Assembly: GCF_963676815.1 (NCBI RefSeq)
Contig: NZ_OY781365.1
Location: 1,336,501 to 1,400,500 of the forward strand
Direction of reading: 5' to 3'
DNA: 64,000 bases
Origin: an uncultured Draconibacterium sp.
GTDB lineage: Bacteria; Bacteroidota; Bacteroidia; Bacteroidales; Prolixibacteraceae
Made by a program: the position numbers and the translations under genes. Each line of letters begins with the position of its first letter. Positions within the stretch are counted from its first letter, which is position 1. Positions 8,923-17,053 of the stretch are shown in pieces. The notes below the pieces were generated by a model. The model made no database searches, had not been told where the DNA came from, and worked only from the letters and a program-made list of their open reading frames with translations.

Positions 8923-10944
8923 ATGAAAACAATAAAAACCATAAGCTGGCTATTGCTGTTTGTTTTTTTATGGGTAGCAGCGGCCGGGCAGACTTCCAAA
9001 AATCAACCAAAACGAATGACTTACGCTGTTGAAATCAGCGGTGTACTATGCGGCTATTCTGAAATGACAATTTCTCCTACTGAAAAAGATGGCCGGAAAT
9101 TACTAAGCATAAATACAGAGGCGCTGGTAAAACAACGTGCCCTGGGCGGAAATGTAGAGTTAATTATTACTGAGCATGCACTAATTTCACCCGAAACGGA
9201 ACTTCCGGTTTGGATTGAACAGCGTTTTATAACCAATGCTGAAGTTTACTCTTGTGCCAGTTTTGATAATAGAGTTGCGCATTTTACTTCCGTAGAAGGT
9301 AGCGAACCTCAAGAAATTCAACTACCCGATGATGTCATTCTGGAGAATCCACTTTCTTATCCGCATTTAATGATCGACTTTATACGGGGAGATGCAAATG
9401 AAAAAGAATACAAGGTTTTCGATATTCAGAGTGGAGAAATTATATCAAAAACATACAAACGTATTGGTGAAGAAAAACTGGAACTGGCAGGAGACAATTA
9501 CAATGCCACAGTTTTAGAGGAATTCAATCACCAAACCGGCATTACAACAAAACTCTGGCTGGATAAAGAAAACAGTCAAGCTATAAAAATGAACACTTCA
9601 AACCGGGTGATCTACCTGGCCGATGAATCCTTAAAAAAAAGTATTCAGGTTGTTGATGTCGACAATATACTATTTGCCCGCGTTGATAAGGTTATCGCCA
9701 ATGTTCACGCCATTTCTTCAATGAAAATTGAAGCATCGATACAATCAGAAGGAGAAATAATTACCCCTGAAAGCTTAAATTTTCCGGGGCAAAAATTCGA
9801 AGGAACTGTCAGCAATAATTTAATTGAAGGAGTATTTGACGTGGAAAGACAGCACTACACGGGTGAAAATGCTCCCTCCTTCCCGGCTCATTTTTCTGAT
9901 GAAAAACTCAGAAAATACCTTGAACCGGAAAGACTGATTGAATCAGATCATCCTGTTTTGGTGAAAGAAGCAAAACGAATCACCGCCGATTCAAAAGACG
10001 CCTGGGAAGCTACGGTGAAACTCAGTACCTGGGTTGGCGAAAATATTATGGGCGCCATTCCGGGCGGCACATCAGCCATAAATACTTACAACACCCGCGA
10101 AGGAGAATGCGGTTCTCATTCGCGATTACTGGCAGCCTTTTGCCGTGCCGTTGGCATTCCGGCCCGACTTTCCATCGGTTGTATGTACATTTCGTATGCA
10201 GGCGGTTGCTTTTACCAACACGCCTGGACAGAAGTTTACATGGGTGATGCCGGGTGGGTAGCTGTTGATGCTACTGCACATGAATTCGATTTTGTAGATG
10301 CCGGACACATCCGTTTGGGTGAAAAAACTTCCTTTAATCCGAAAGCAATGAAAATACTGGATTATCAAATGGACAATGAATCGGTAGATATTACAGTTCC
10401 TGATGAATACAAAAAATACCTCGGCAATTACCTCTTTGAAGAACGGAACAGCGTTTTTAAAATTCTCTACCAAGATGGAAGCCTCGCTGTTGATATACCC
10501 AATGCACAGGTACTGGCACTTAATCCGCCCGATGAAAATGGCGTGTTTTATCCAACAGTGACCCGGCAGCTGAATTTTTCTTTCGGAAACGATATCTATG
10601 GAAACATTTCAACGATGAAATTACAACAGGTAATTCCTTTGGGTAAAAAATTTGAGCAGGACAGCATCCCATCTGAGGTGCCTGAAGAAATAAGGTCACT
10701 TGTAGGAAATTACTGGTTTGCTCAGGCCCGTGCGGATTTTAAAGTGATTTATGAAAATGGAATCCTTGCCTTTATAAATCCTTTGACCAAAGAAACCGTA
10801 AAACTACCGAAACAAACTGAATCCGGTTTATGGAAAGATGAACTGGGAAAAAATGAAGTTGAATTTGAAAGAAACGATGCAAATGAAGTTGTTAGAATGC
10901 ACGTATACGTTAATGTTTATCTGAAAAAACAAGTTGAACTTTAA
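8923..10944 (+). CDS. Secreted transglutaminase-like domain protein
   Basis: 673 residues from the ATG at 8923, which gives a clean signal peptide (MKTIKTISWLLLFVFLWVAA, then AGQ). The frame is also open from a GTG at 8887, but that would spoil the signal. The N-terminal half is beta-rich and unassigned. A transglutaminase/protease-like core shows the Cys-His-Asp triad: C396 in GECGSHSR, H433 in YQHAWTEVY and D449 in WVAVDAT. The C-terminal third has two similar segments (YLGNYLFEERNSVFKILYQD and LVGNYWFAQARADFKVIYEN), apparently an internal repeat. It is exported and may cleave or cross-link peptides. It sits in the sigma-factor operon. Substrate unknown. Confidence 0.85.
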   Translation: MKTIKTISWLLLFVFLWVAAAGQTSKNQPKRMTYAVEISGVLCGYSEMTISPTEKDGRKLLSINTEALVKQRALGGNVELIITEHALISPETELPVWIEQRFITNAEVYSCASFDNRVAHFTSVEGSEPQEIQLPDDVILENPLSYPHLMIDFIRGDANEKEYKVFDIQSGEIISKTYKRIGEEKLELAGDNYNATVLEEFNHQTGITTKLWLDKENSQAIKMNTSNRVIYLADESLKKSIQVVDVDNILFARVDKVIANVHAISSMKIEASIQSEGEIITPESLNFPGQKFEGTVSNNLIEGVFDVERQHYTGENAPSFPAHFSDEKLRKYLEPERLIESDHPVLVKEAKRITADSKDAWEATVKLSTWVGENIMGAIPGGTSAINTYNTREGECGSHSRLLAAFCRAVGIPARLSIGCMYISYAGGCFYQHAWTEVYMGDAGWVAVDATAHEFDFVDAGHIRLGEKTSFNPKAMKILDYQMDNESVDITVPDEYKKYLGNYLFEERNSVFKILYQDGSLAVDIPNAQVLALNPPDENGVFYPTVTRQLNFSFGNDIYGNISTMKLQQVIPLGKKFEQDSIPSEVPEEIRSLVGNYWFAQARADFKVIYENGILAFINPLTKETVKLPKQTESGLWKDELGKNEVEFERNDANEVVRMHVYVNVYLKKQVEL

Positions 10945-10954
10945 AACAACAGCC

Positions 10955-11140
10955 ATGGAATATAAAGTGCACAAACTAAAGGTTAACATGAACGAAGATC
11001 AGCAAATGCTGGAGCAATTTTTAAATAATTTGCACGGCGAAGTAGTGTCGATTATCCCTAATGTTAAGCCAATCTTCAGGCCCATGGGAGCCACTGCCAA
11101 AGTCGATTTCCTGTTAATAATTGAAAAGCTTGAAAATTAG
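10955..11140 (+). CDS. Small hypothetical protein, 61 aa
   Basis: Starts at the ATG 10 bases after the transglutaminase-like stop; an upstream in-frame ATG at 10934 lies inside that gene and is less likely. The protein (MEYKVHKLKVNMNEDQQMLE onward) is predicted as a compact alpha/beta domain with no signal or membrane segment. It resembles the short conserved proteins of Bacteroidota that handle no known substrate; I cannot assign a family with confidence. It is the last gene of the sigma-factor operon; the rplU promoter starts immediately after it. Confidence 0.65.
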   Translation: MEYKVHKLKVNMNEDQQMLEQFLNNLHGEVVSIIPNVKPIFRPMGATAKVDFLLIIEKLEN

Positions 11141-11162
11141 TAATCAAATTATTGGCATTTAT

Positions 11163-11192
11163 TTGCTAATTATCTAAAAATAACTACTTTTG
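11163..11192 (+). promoter_or_regulatory. Canonical Bacteroidota promoter for rplU-rpmA
   Basis: TTG at 11163-11165 and TACTTTTG at 11185-11192 are separated by exactly 19 bases, the textbook -33/-7 arrangement. Transcription would begin near 11199, giving a leader of about 80 nt before rplU. Confidence 0.75.
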
Positions 11193-11212
11193 CAGTCCGA
11201 ATTTTGAATCGA

Positions 11213-11253
11213 TCAGGCTCGAATAAGTGAAATCAGAGACGATATCCGCCTGA
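11213..11253 (+). promoter_or_regulatory. Candidate structured leader of rplU
   Basis: TCAGGC (11213-11218) and GCCTGA (11248-11253) are perfectly complementary and enclose 29 bases within the leader between the rplU promoter and its start. Ribosomal-protein leaders are often autoregulatory, so this may be a binding site for L21 or another ribosomal protein. Confidence 0.35.
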
Positions 11254-11278
11254 CGGTGTAAACATTAAAAGTGAAATT

Positions 11279-11590
11279 ATGTACGCGATTGTTGAAATTG
11301 CAGGACAGCAATTCAAAGTAGAAAAAGACAAGAAGCTTTTCGTACATCATCTGGATGCAGAAGAAGGTGCATCAGTTGATTTCGACAAAGTATTGTTGGT
11401 TGACAACGACGGTAAAGTAGCCGTTGGAACTCCAACCGTAAAAGGTGCTAAAATTACAGCCAAAGTGCTGGAACATGTAAAAGGCGAAAAAGTGATCGTA
11501 TTCAAAAAGAAACGTCGTAAAGGCTATCAAAAAATGAATGGTCACCGTCAGCAGTTTACTCAGATTCAAGTAGAAACTATTGTTGGATAA
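11279..11590 (+). CDS. rplU: 50S ribosomal protein L21
   Basis: Large-subunit protein of 103 residues, the normal bacterial length, beginning MYAIVEIAGQQFKVEKD. The conserved basic segment FKKKRRKGYQKMNGHRQ contacts 23S rRNA. It is followed after 19 bases by rpmA, the usual L21-L27 pair. Some Bacteroidota L21 proteins carry a C-terminal helix-hairpin-helix extension (from memory); this one does not, whereas its partner L27 does. Expression is from a strong promoter just upstream with a possibly structured leader. Confidence 0.98.
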   Translation: MYAIVEIAGQQFKVEKDKKLFVHHLDAEEGASVDFDKVLLVDNDGKVAVGTPTVKGAKITAKVLEHVKGEKVIVFKKKRRKGYQKMNGHRQQFTQIQVETIVG

Positions 11591-11609
11591 CGAATAAAAA
11601 AAATTTACC

Positions 11610-12179
11610 ATGGCTCACAAAAAAGGTGTAGGTAGTTCGAAAAACGGACGCGAATCGGAAAGTAAACGACTGGGAGTAAAAGTTTACGGAGGTCAGTTTG
11701 CTAAAGCTGGTAATATTATTGTTCGCCAGCGTGGAACTCAACATTTTCCTGGAGACAATGTAGGTATTGGTAAAGACCATACTTTATTTGCATTGATTGA
11801 CGGAACTGTTGTATTCAGAAAGAAAAGAAATAACCGCTCATATGTATCAGTAGCTCCGGTTGTTGATGCTGATGTTGCAGTTGCTGAAGCTCCTGCAAAA
11901 GCTGCTCCTAAAAAAGAAGCTGCTCCGGTTGTTGAAGAAGTAAAAGAAGAAGTTCCTAAAGCTGAAGCAAAAGCAGCAGCTGAAGGCGACGATCTTACAA
12001 AACTTACTGGTGTAGGACCAAAATTAGCTGAAGTATTGGTTGAAGGTGGTTTTACAACTTATGCTGAAGTTGCTGCAGCATCTGTTGAAGCAATTCAGAA
12101 AGTTCTTGAAGCAGCAGGAAGCCGTTACGCTTCAAAAGATCCACAACCTTGGATTGAAGAAGCTAAAGGTTTAGCTTAA
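11610..12179 (+). CDS. rpmA: 50S ribosomal protein L27 with C-terminal helix-hairpin-helix extension
   Basis: Residues 1-84 are a normal L27 (MAHKKGVGSSKNGRESESKR onward), which sits near the peptidyl-transferase centre. The family is usually about 85 residues, but this chain is 189. Residues 85-126 form an Ala/Lys/Glu/Val-rich linker. Residues 127-189 form a compact helical domain with an HhH signature (LTGVGPKLAEVLVEGGF) ending in SRYASKDPQPWIEEAKGLA. The frame is continuous, with no sign of a fused neighbour gene. An intrinsic terminator follows. The extension may bind rRNA or DNA; its function is unknown. Confidence 0.96.
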   Translation: MAHKKGVGSSKNGRESESKRLGVKVYGGQFAKAGNIIVRQRGTQHFPGDNVGIGKDHTLFALIDGTVVFRKKRNNRSYVSVAPVVDADVAVAEAPAKAAPKKEAAPVVEEVKEEVPKAEAKAAAEGDDLTKLTGVGPKLAEVLVEGGFTTYAEVAAASVEAIQKVLEAAGSRYASKDPQPWIEEAKGLA

Positions 12180-12223
12180 GATATTGATAAACCAGAGGGT
12201 TTAACCTCCCTCAAAAGAATATT

Positions 12224-12255
12224 AAACTCTTGTCGGTAACGGCAGGAGTTTTTTT
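12224..12255 (+). terminator. Intrinsic terminator after rpmA
   Basis: An 11-bp stem (12224-12234 with 12241-12251, two G-T wobbles) with a 6-base loop GGTAAC runs into a T-tract ending at 12255. It closes the rplU-rpmA unit and argues against starting marC at the in-frame ATG at 12256. Confidence 0.8.
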
Positions 12256-12315
12256 ATGCCCGCACGTACAGCAAAATACAAAATCGTATATTTGAATATC
12301 ACTAAAAAAGAAGTA

Positions 12316-12936
12316 ATGGATCAAAACCTATTTACATTCTCACTCTCTGTTTTTACCGGCTTTTTTGCGATAATGAATCCTATTGCGAATACGCCAATAT
12401 TCTTGGGGCTTGCCGAAGGACATGAACAAAAAACAAAAAAAGTAATTGCCAAACAAGCAACCATCACAGCATTTATAATTGTTGCCAGTTTTGTTATTCT
12501 TGGGAAATACATTTTCGAGCTATTCGGCATCACTATTCCGGCCTTTAAAATTACCGGTGGAATTCTGATTTTTTATGTGGGTTTTGAAATGCTTCTTTCG
12601 CAGAAATCTAAAATTCACGGGTCGAAGGAAGTTCAGGAAGATGACAGTATAGCCATTTCCCCTCTGGCCATTCCAATTCTTGCCGGCCCCGGCACAATTG
12701 TTACCGCAATGAATAATGTTACCAATGCCAACTACCTGCACATTGCCATTGTAATTGCAATTTTCGGGTTAATGGCTTACCTCACCTACCTGGCTTTTTC
12801 GTTAAGCGACTACATTGTGAAAAAAATTGGCGCCCACCTGATTACTGTAATCGGGAAATTAATGGGACTAATTCTTGCTATCATTGGCACCGGAATGGTG
12901 GTTGAAGGAATAAAACTGGCATTCGGATTACAATAA
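12316..12936 (+). CDS. MarC family integral membrane protein
   Basis: 206 residues from the ATG at 12316 (MDQNLFTFSLSVFTGFFAIM), the usual family length; an ATG at 12256 would add twenty residues next to a terminator tail. Six membrane helices are expected. The family markers NPIANTPIFLGL near the N-terminus and IPILAGPGTIVTAMN in the middle are present. MarC/YhgN/SnatA members are inner-membrane proteins; one archaeal relative transports neutral amino acids, but the role of bacterial MarC is unresolved and it is no longer thought to confer multidrug resistance. Monocistronic by context, between rpmA and serS. Confidence 0.9.
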   Translation: MDQNLFTFSLSVFTGFFAIMNPIANTPIFLGLAEGHEQKTKKVIAKQATITAFIIVASFVILGKYIFELFGITIPAFKITGGILIFYVGFEMLLSQKSKIHGSKEVQEDDSIAISPLAIPILAGPGTIVTAMNNVTNANYLHIAIVIAIFGLMAYLTYLAFSLSDYIVKKIGAHLITVIGKLMGLILAIIGTGMVVEGIKLAFGLQ

Positions 12937-12992
12937 GTAAGAGCAGAACATTCCATAACTCTCAACTTATCTTTAAACTTTAAACACGGTGC

Positions 12993-13020
12993 TTTAATCG
13001 CTGAACTTTAATCGCTGAAC
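12993..13020. repeat. Tandem 14-bp duplication upstream of serS
   Basis: TTTAATCGCTGAAC occurs twice back to back (12993-13006 and 13007-13020), preceded and followed by TTTAAAC copies. It lies directly upstream of the serS -7 element. Confidence 0.7.
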
Positions 13021-13036
13021 TTTAAACTTTTCCTAT

Positions 13037-13044
13037 TACATTTG
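13037..13044 (+). promoter_or_regulatory. Candidate serS promoter -7 element
   Basis: TACATTTG followed by C matches TAnnTTTG, 24 bases upstream of the serS ATG. The -33 position falls in the tandem repeat and reads CTG rather than TTG. Confidence 0.5.
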
Positions 13045-13067
13045 CGCTGCATAAAAAACAGAAAGCT

Positions 13068-14342
13068 ATGCTCAATTTAAAATTTATTCAAGACAACCCG
13101 GAGTTAGTAGTAGAAAAACTAAAACGTAAGAATTTCGATGCTTCGGAGATTGTTTCAAACATTATAGATCTTAACACCAAAAAAAATAAGCTGCAGGGCG
13201 AGGCTGATTCGGCAAAAGCTGAAATGAATAAAATTTCGAAAGAAATTGGAATACTTTTCCGCGAAGGTAAACACGAAGAAGCCAATGCTGCCAAAGAACG
13301 CACTGCCGAGCTAAAAGAAAACATTAAAAACTTTGATGCTGATTTTGCAGCCATCGAAGCAAAGGTTTACGATTTGCAGGTTCAGTTACCCAATCTTCCA
13401 AACGAACTGGTTCCGGCCGGAAAAGGAGAAGAAGATAACGAGGTAATAAAACAAGTTGGCGAAATCCCAACAATGGATGAAAAAGCCTTGCCACACTGGG
13501 AGCTGGCAGCTAAATACAACCTGATTGATTTTGAATTGGGTGTAAAATTAACCGGCGCAGGATTCCCTGTGTACCGTGGCAAAGGAGCTCAATTACAGCG
13601 CGCACTTATCAATTTCTTTTTAGCCGAAGCGTCAAAAGCGGGTTACGAAGAAATTCAACCGCCACTTGCAGTTAACGAAGCATCAGGTTTTGGAACCGGT
13701 CAGCTGCCCGACAAAGAAGGACAGATGTACCACATTACCGAGGATAACCTGTACCTGATTCCGACAGCAGAGGTTCCGGTAACCAATATTTACCGCGACG
13801 TAATTCTGGATGCCAAAGATCTGCCATACAAGAACACCGCTTACAGTGCCTGTTTCCGTCGCGAAGCCGGTTCGTACGGTAAAGATGTTCGCGGATTGAA
13901 CCGTTTGCACCAGTTCGATAAAGTGGAAATCGTGCAAATAGCACATCCTGAGAAATCGTATGGAATTCTGGACGAAATGGTAGCTCACGTTGAAGGTTTA
14001 GTTGCCAAACTTGGCCTGCCTTATCGAATTCTTCGTTTATGTGGTGGCGATATTAGTTTTACATCAGCTTTAACATACGATTTTGAAGTTTTCTCCGCGG
14101 CACAGGAAAAATGGCTGGAAGTAAGTTCTGTTTCGAATTTCGAATCGTTTCAGGCCAACCGTTTGAAATTACGTTTCCGCGAAGAAGGTGTGAAAAAACC
14201 ACAAATTGCACACACGCTTAACGGAAGTGCACTGGCATTACCACGTATTGTTGCCGCACTTTTAGAAAATAACCAAACACCTGAAGGGATTAAAATTCCA
14301 GAGGTACTGGTTCCATTTACTGGTTTTGACATGATTAGATAA
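13068..14342 (+). CDS. serS: Serine--tRNA ligase
   Basis: Class II synthetase charging tRNA-Ser (and tRNA-Sec where present). 424 residues, standard length. The N-terminal long coiled-coil arm that grips the tRNA variable loop spans about residues 30-100. Motif 2 is ACFRREAGSYGKD and motif 3 is NGSALALPRIVAALLENNQ; TAEVPVTNIYRD is the serine-binding loop region. Downstream lie a long perfect hairpin and then a bidirectional terminator shared with the convergent asd gene. Confidence 0.98.
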   Translation: MLNLKFIQDNPELVVEKLKRKNFDASEIVSNIIDLNTKKNKLQGEADSAKAEMNKISKEIGILFREGKHEEANAAKERTAELKENIKNFDADFAAIEAKVYDLQVQLPNLPNELVPAGKGEEDNEVIKQVGEIPTMDEKALPHWELAAKYNLIDFELGVKLTGAGFPVYRGKGAQLQRALINFFLAEASKAGYEEIQPPLAVNEASGFGTGQLPDKEGQMYHITEDNLYLIPTAEVPVTNIYRDVILDAKDLPYKNTAYSACFRREAGSYGKDVRGLNRLHQFDKVEIVQIAHPEKSYGILDEMVAHVEGLVAKLGLPYRILRLCGGDISFTSALTYDFEVFSAAQEKWLEVSSVSNFESFQANRLKLRFREEGVKKPQIAHTLNGSALALPRIVAALLENNQTPEGIKIPEVLVPFTGFDMIR

Positions 14343-14349
14343 AACCTTT

Positions 14350-14395
14350 ATTCATCGGATGACTATTATTTACAACATATAGTCATCCGATGAAT
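14350..14395. other. Perfect 17-bp hairpin downstream of serS
   Basis: Bases 14350-14366 are exactly complementary to 14379-14395, with a 12-base loop. There is no U-tract after it; a separate terminator begins 14 bases later. It may stabilise the 3' end of the serS transcript or be a relic of a small mobile repeat. Confidence 0.7.
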
Positions 14396-14408
14396 TCACC
14401 AAGTAAAT

Positions 14409-14443
14409 AAAAAGCCCGGAAAGAAAAATCTTCCGGGCTTTTT
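14409..14443. terminator. Bidirectional terminator between serS and asd
   Basis: A 13-bp arm AAAAAGCCCGGAA (14409-14421) pairs with TTCCGGGCTTTTT (14431-14443) around a 9-base loop. The flanking A and T tracts let it work for both convergent genes. Confidence 0.9.
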
Positions 14444-14463
14444 TATATTAGTATTTCAATCTC

Positions 14464-15474
14464 TTATTTTACCTCTCCATTAGCAACCAGCCACTCAGCA
14501 ATTTGAACAGCATTAAGCGCCGCTCCTTTTTTAATCTGATCGCCAACACACCAGAAAGTAATGCTGTTCGGGTCAGTAACATCCTGACGAATACGACCAA
14601 CATAAACATCATCTTTACCCGACACGAACAACGGCATTGGATACTCGTTTTTCGCAGGATTATCGATCACTGTTAAACCTTCAAATGCCTCAAAAGCTTT
14701 CGTTACAGCCTCTGCAGTCAATGGTTTTTCAGTCTCCACCCAAATTGCTTCAGAGTGCGCACGAGCCACCGGAATACGCACACAAGTTGCGCTCACTTCG
14801 GCATCGGTATGCATAATTTTTTTGGTTTCCCAGTTCATTTTCATCTCTTCCTTGGTGTAATCATTATCAAGGAAAACATCGATGTGTGGGATAATATTCA
14901 TCGCCAACTGATGTGCGAATTTATTTACAGTAACTGGCTTTCCTTCCACTACTTCTTTGGCCTGCTCTTCCAACTCGGCAATTCCTTGTGCTCCGGCACC
15001 ACTTGCTGCCTGGTAAGTAGCTACACGAACACGTTTGATCTTCGAAAGATCTTCAATCGGTTTCAGCGCCACAACCATCTGAATGGTTGAACAGTTTGGA
15101 TTGGCAATAATATTGCGCGGACGAACTTTCGAATCTTCCGGATTTACCTCAGGAACTACCAGCGGCACATCGTCAACATAGCGGAATGCACTGGAATTGT
15201 CGATCATAATCGCACCATGCTTGGTGATCGTTTCAGCATATTCTTTCGAAACACCGGCACCTGCCGAAGTCAACGCAATATCAATATCTTTAAAATCGTC
15301 GCCGTGTTTGAGCTCTTTAACTGTAAGCTGTTTACCCTTAAATTCGTATGTTTTGCCGGCACTTCTTGCCGAACCAAAAATTACCAACTCATCCATCGGG
15401 AAATCTCTTTCAGCAAGCACTTTCAGGAACTCCTGTCCAACAGCGCCGCTCACTCCAACAATTGCAACTTTCAT
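14464..15474 (-). CDS. asd: Aspartate-semialdehyde dehydrogenase
   Basis: NADP-dependent enzyme that reduces aspartyl phosphate to aspartate semialdehyde, the branch point to lysine/diaminopimelate, threonine and methionine. 336 residues, normal length. The Rossmann motif GVSGAVGQEFLKVL opens the chain. The catalytic cysteine is in NPNCSTIQ and the acid-base histidine is in IPVARAHSEAIW. The preceding pathway enzyme, lysC, is about 16 kb away. A CAAAGTTA (minus-strand TAACTTTG) motif lies about 50 bases upstream. Transcribed convergently with serS and divergently from the lamin-tail gene. Confidence 0.97.
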   Translation of the reverse strand: MKVAIVGVSGAVGQEFLKVLAERDFPMDELVIFGSARSAGKTYEFKGKQLTVKELKHGDDFKDIDIALTSAGAGVSKEYAETITKHGAIMIDNSSAFRYVDDVPLVVPEVNPEDSKVRPRNIIANPNCSTIQMVVALKPIEDLSKIKRVRVATYQAASGAGAQGIAELEEQAKEVVEGKPVTVNKFAHQLAMNIIPHIDVFLDNDYTKEEMKMNWETKKIMHTDAEVSATCVRIPVARAHSEAIWVETEKPLTAEAVTKAFEAFEGLTVIDNPAKNEYPMPLFVSGKDDVYVGRIRQDVTDPNSITFWCVGDQIKKGAALNAVQIAEWLVANGEVK

Positions 15475-15521
15475 GTTTGATTTTTTAAAAAATTTATAGT
15501 CTTTTCTGTCTAAATGTGCGT

Positions 15522-15529
15522 CAAAGTTA
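15522..15529 (-). promoter_or_regulatory. Candidate asd promoter -7 element
   Basis: Minus-strand TAACTTTG fits TAnnTTTG, 48 bases upstream of asd. It lies in the short region shared with the divergent lamin-tail gene; no TTG at the -33 distance. Confidence 0.4.
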
Positions 15530-15555
15530 GTATTTTGCTTCTAATTGTAAATGCT

Positions 15556-16995
15556 ATGAAACCCAATCTTCTAAAATTATTAACATACTCTTTCATCCTG
15601 TTTTTCAACCCGATAAACGCACAAGAGGTCTGGCACGAAAGTTTTTCTGTTCCGGAGAAAGGCGTTTGGGGAAATGGCGATGGAACAGGCATCAATTCTG
15701 ACTTCTCCGGCATTACTAAATGGGCACTCGATTTTAACCAGGTAACACTCGAAAACGAAGATGATTATGCAAAAACAGTAACGACATCGGGTGGACGTTT
15801 TGAGTGCTGCGATATTAACGGCGAAGTAATTTGGCGATCGGAAATTATCGATATTTCCCAGTACAAAGACGTCTCCATTCAGCTGGAAGCCAACGAAACC
15901 GGAAGCAGTACAAACGAAGAGCAGAAATACCTGAAAGCATTTTATATTCTTGATAAAAGCGAAGAACAGGCTTTTGAAACCAACGGCGATAACCGTGGGA
16001 ATTGGGGACAAGTCGTTACCGAACAAAACGGCCTTAATGGAGATGAATTGCAAATTGTGGTTTATATGAACAATCATTATTCATCAAACAAAATTATTCT
16101 TGATGAAGTGATTGTTTCGGGTGAAGAACGAAACCCTGTAATCATAAATCCCGGAGACATTGTTCTGAACGAAGTACTTTTTAATCCGGTTGCCGATGGC
16201 GATGATTATGTGGAGATTTACAACAACTCGGAAAAAGAAATTCCGCTGAATAAACTTTACCTGGCTTCGCGCGACAACAACATGGAACTAACGCAAGTAT
16301 ATGCACTCACCAGCGAAAAACAGAAATTGCTACCCCGCGAATATCTTGCATTAACTAAAGATACACTCGGTGTTTTTCCGTGGTTTAACATTGCTTGCCC
16401 AGAATGTTTTCTGCAAATGGAATTATTCCCGTCGTTTAATAACGATGAAGATTGCGTTGTTTTGCTTAATAACGAGCTGGAAATCATCGACGAATTTTAC
16501 TACTACGAAAAAATGCACTCACCAATTTTTTACGATCGCGAGGGAATTGCGCTCGAACGCATTTCATTTTCACAGCCAACAAACGATGTTGCGAACTGGC
16601 ATTCGGCGTCCACACCGTCGGGATATGGAACTCCCGGCTACCAGAACTCACAATTCATGAATGAAGAAGCGCAAAAAGTATCAGTGACTTTTCAACCGGA
16701 AGCTTTTTCGCCGAATAACGATGGTTATAACGACAGTTACTCGATCGACCTTTCAATGGACAAACCGGGTTACATCTGCAATATTTTGGTATTCGATTCT
16801 TCCGGTCGCCGTCTTTGCAAACTGGCCGACAATGCAGTTTTAGGAACGGAAGAACAGATTGTTTGGAATGGAGAGGACGAATCGGGAAACCGCCTGTCAA
16901 CCGGCCCTTACATTGTAATGGTTGAAGTTTTTAATACGGATGGTACTGTCGAACGTTTTAAAGATGGTGTAGTTTTAACAGACAGATTTGAATAA
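15556..16995 (+). CDS. Secreted lamin-tail domain protein with FlgD/CHU_C-like C-terminus
   Basis: 479 residues from the ATG at 15556, which gives a signal peptide (MKPNLLKLLTYSFILFFNP, then INAQ); an ATG at 15514 would add fourteen residues before it. The N-terminal part is a beta-rich domain, possibly carbohydrate-binding-like. A lamin-tail domain follows (about residues 200-310; IVLNEVLFNPVADGDDYVEI). The C-terminus (FSPNNDGYNDSY; VFDSSGRRL; VWNGEDESGNRLSTGPY) resembles FlgD-Ig/gliding-motility C-terminal domains that, in this phylum, can target proteins to type IX secretion. Likely a cell-surface or extracellular protein; the ligand is unknown. Confidence 0.85.
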   Translation: MKPNLLKLLTYSFILFFNPINAQEVWHESFSVPEKGVWGNGDGTGINSDFSGITKWALDFNQVTLENEDDYAKTVTTSGGRFECCDINGEVIWRSEIIDISQYKDVSIQLEANETGSSTNEEQKYLKAFYILDKSEEQAFETNGDNRGNWGQVVTEQNGLNGDELQIVVYMNNHYSSNKIILDEVIVSGEERNPVIINPGDIVLNEVLFNPVADGDDYVEIYNNSEKEIPLNKLYLASRDNNMELTQVYALTSEKQKLLPREYLALTKDTLGVFPWFNIACPECFLQMELFPSFNNDEDCVVLLNNELEIIDEFYYYEKMHSPIFYDREGIALERISFSQPTNDVANWHSASTPSGYGTPGYQNSQFMNEEAQKVSVTFQPEAFSPNNDGYNDSYSIDLSMDKPGYICNILVFDSSGRRLCKLADNAVLGTEEQIVWNGEDESGNRLSTGPYIVMVEVFNTDGTVERFKDGVVLTDRFE

Positions 16996-17043
16996 TATGA
17001 ATTTTTCATATACCTAATTTGCTTAGGTATTATATTTTTCATA
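16995..17043 (+). promoter_or_regulatory. Cluster of inverted repeats upstream of padR (probable operator)
   Basis: ATATGAA-TTT-TTCATAT (16995-17011) and ATACCTAA-TTTGC-TTAGGTAT (17010-17030) are both perfect inverted repeats. TTATATTTTTCATA (17030-17043) recurs exactly upstream of the DUF5687 permease gene. The setting, just before a PadR gene, suggests autoregulation. Confidence 0.55.
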
Positions 17044-17053
17044 ATTTTAATTC

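Noticed and set aside
12256..12315. Longer N-terminus for the MarC protein
   Set aside because: The extra codons begin right at the rpmA terminator tail and are not hydrophobic like the family start.
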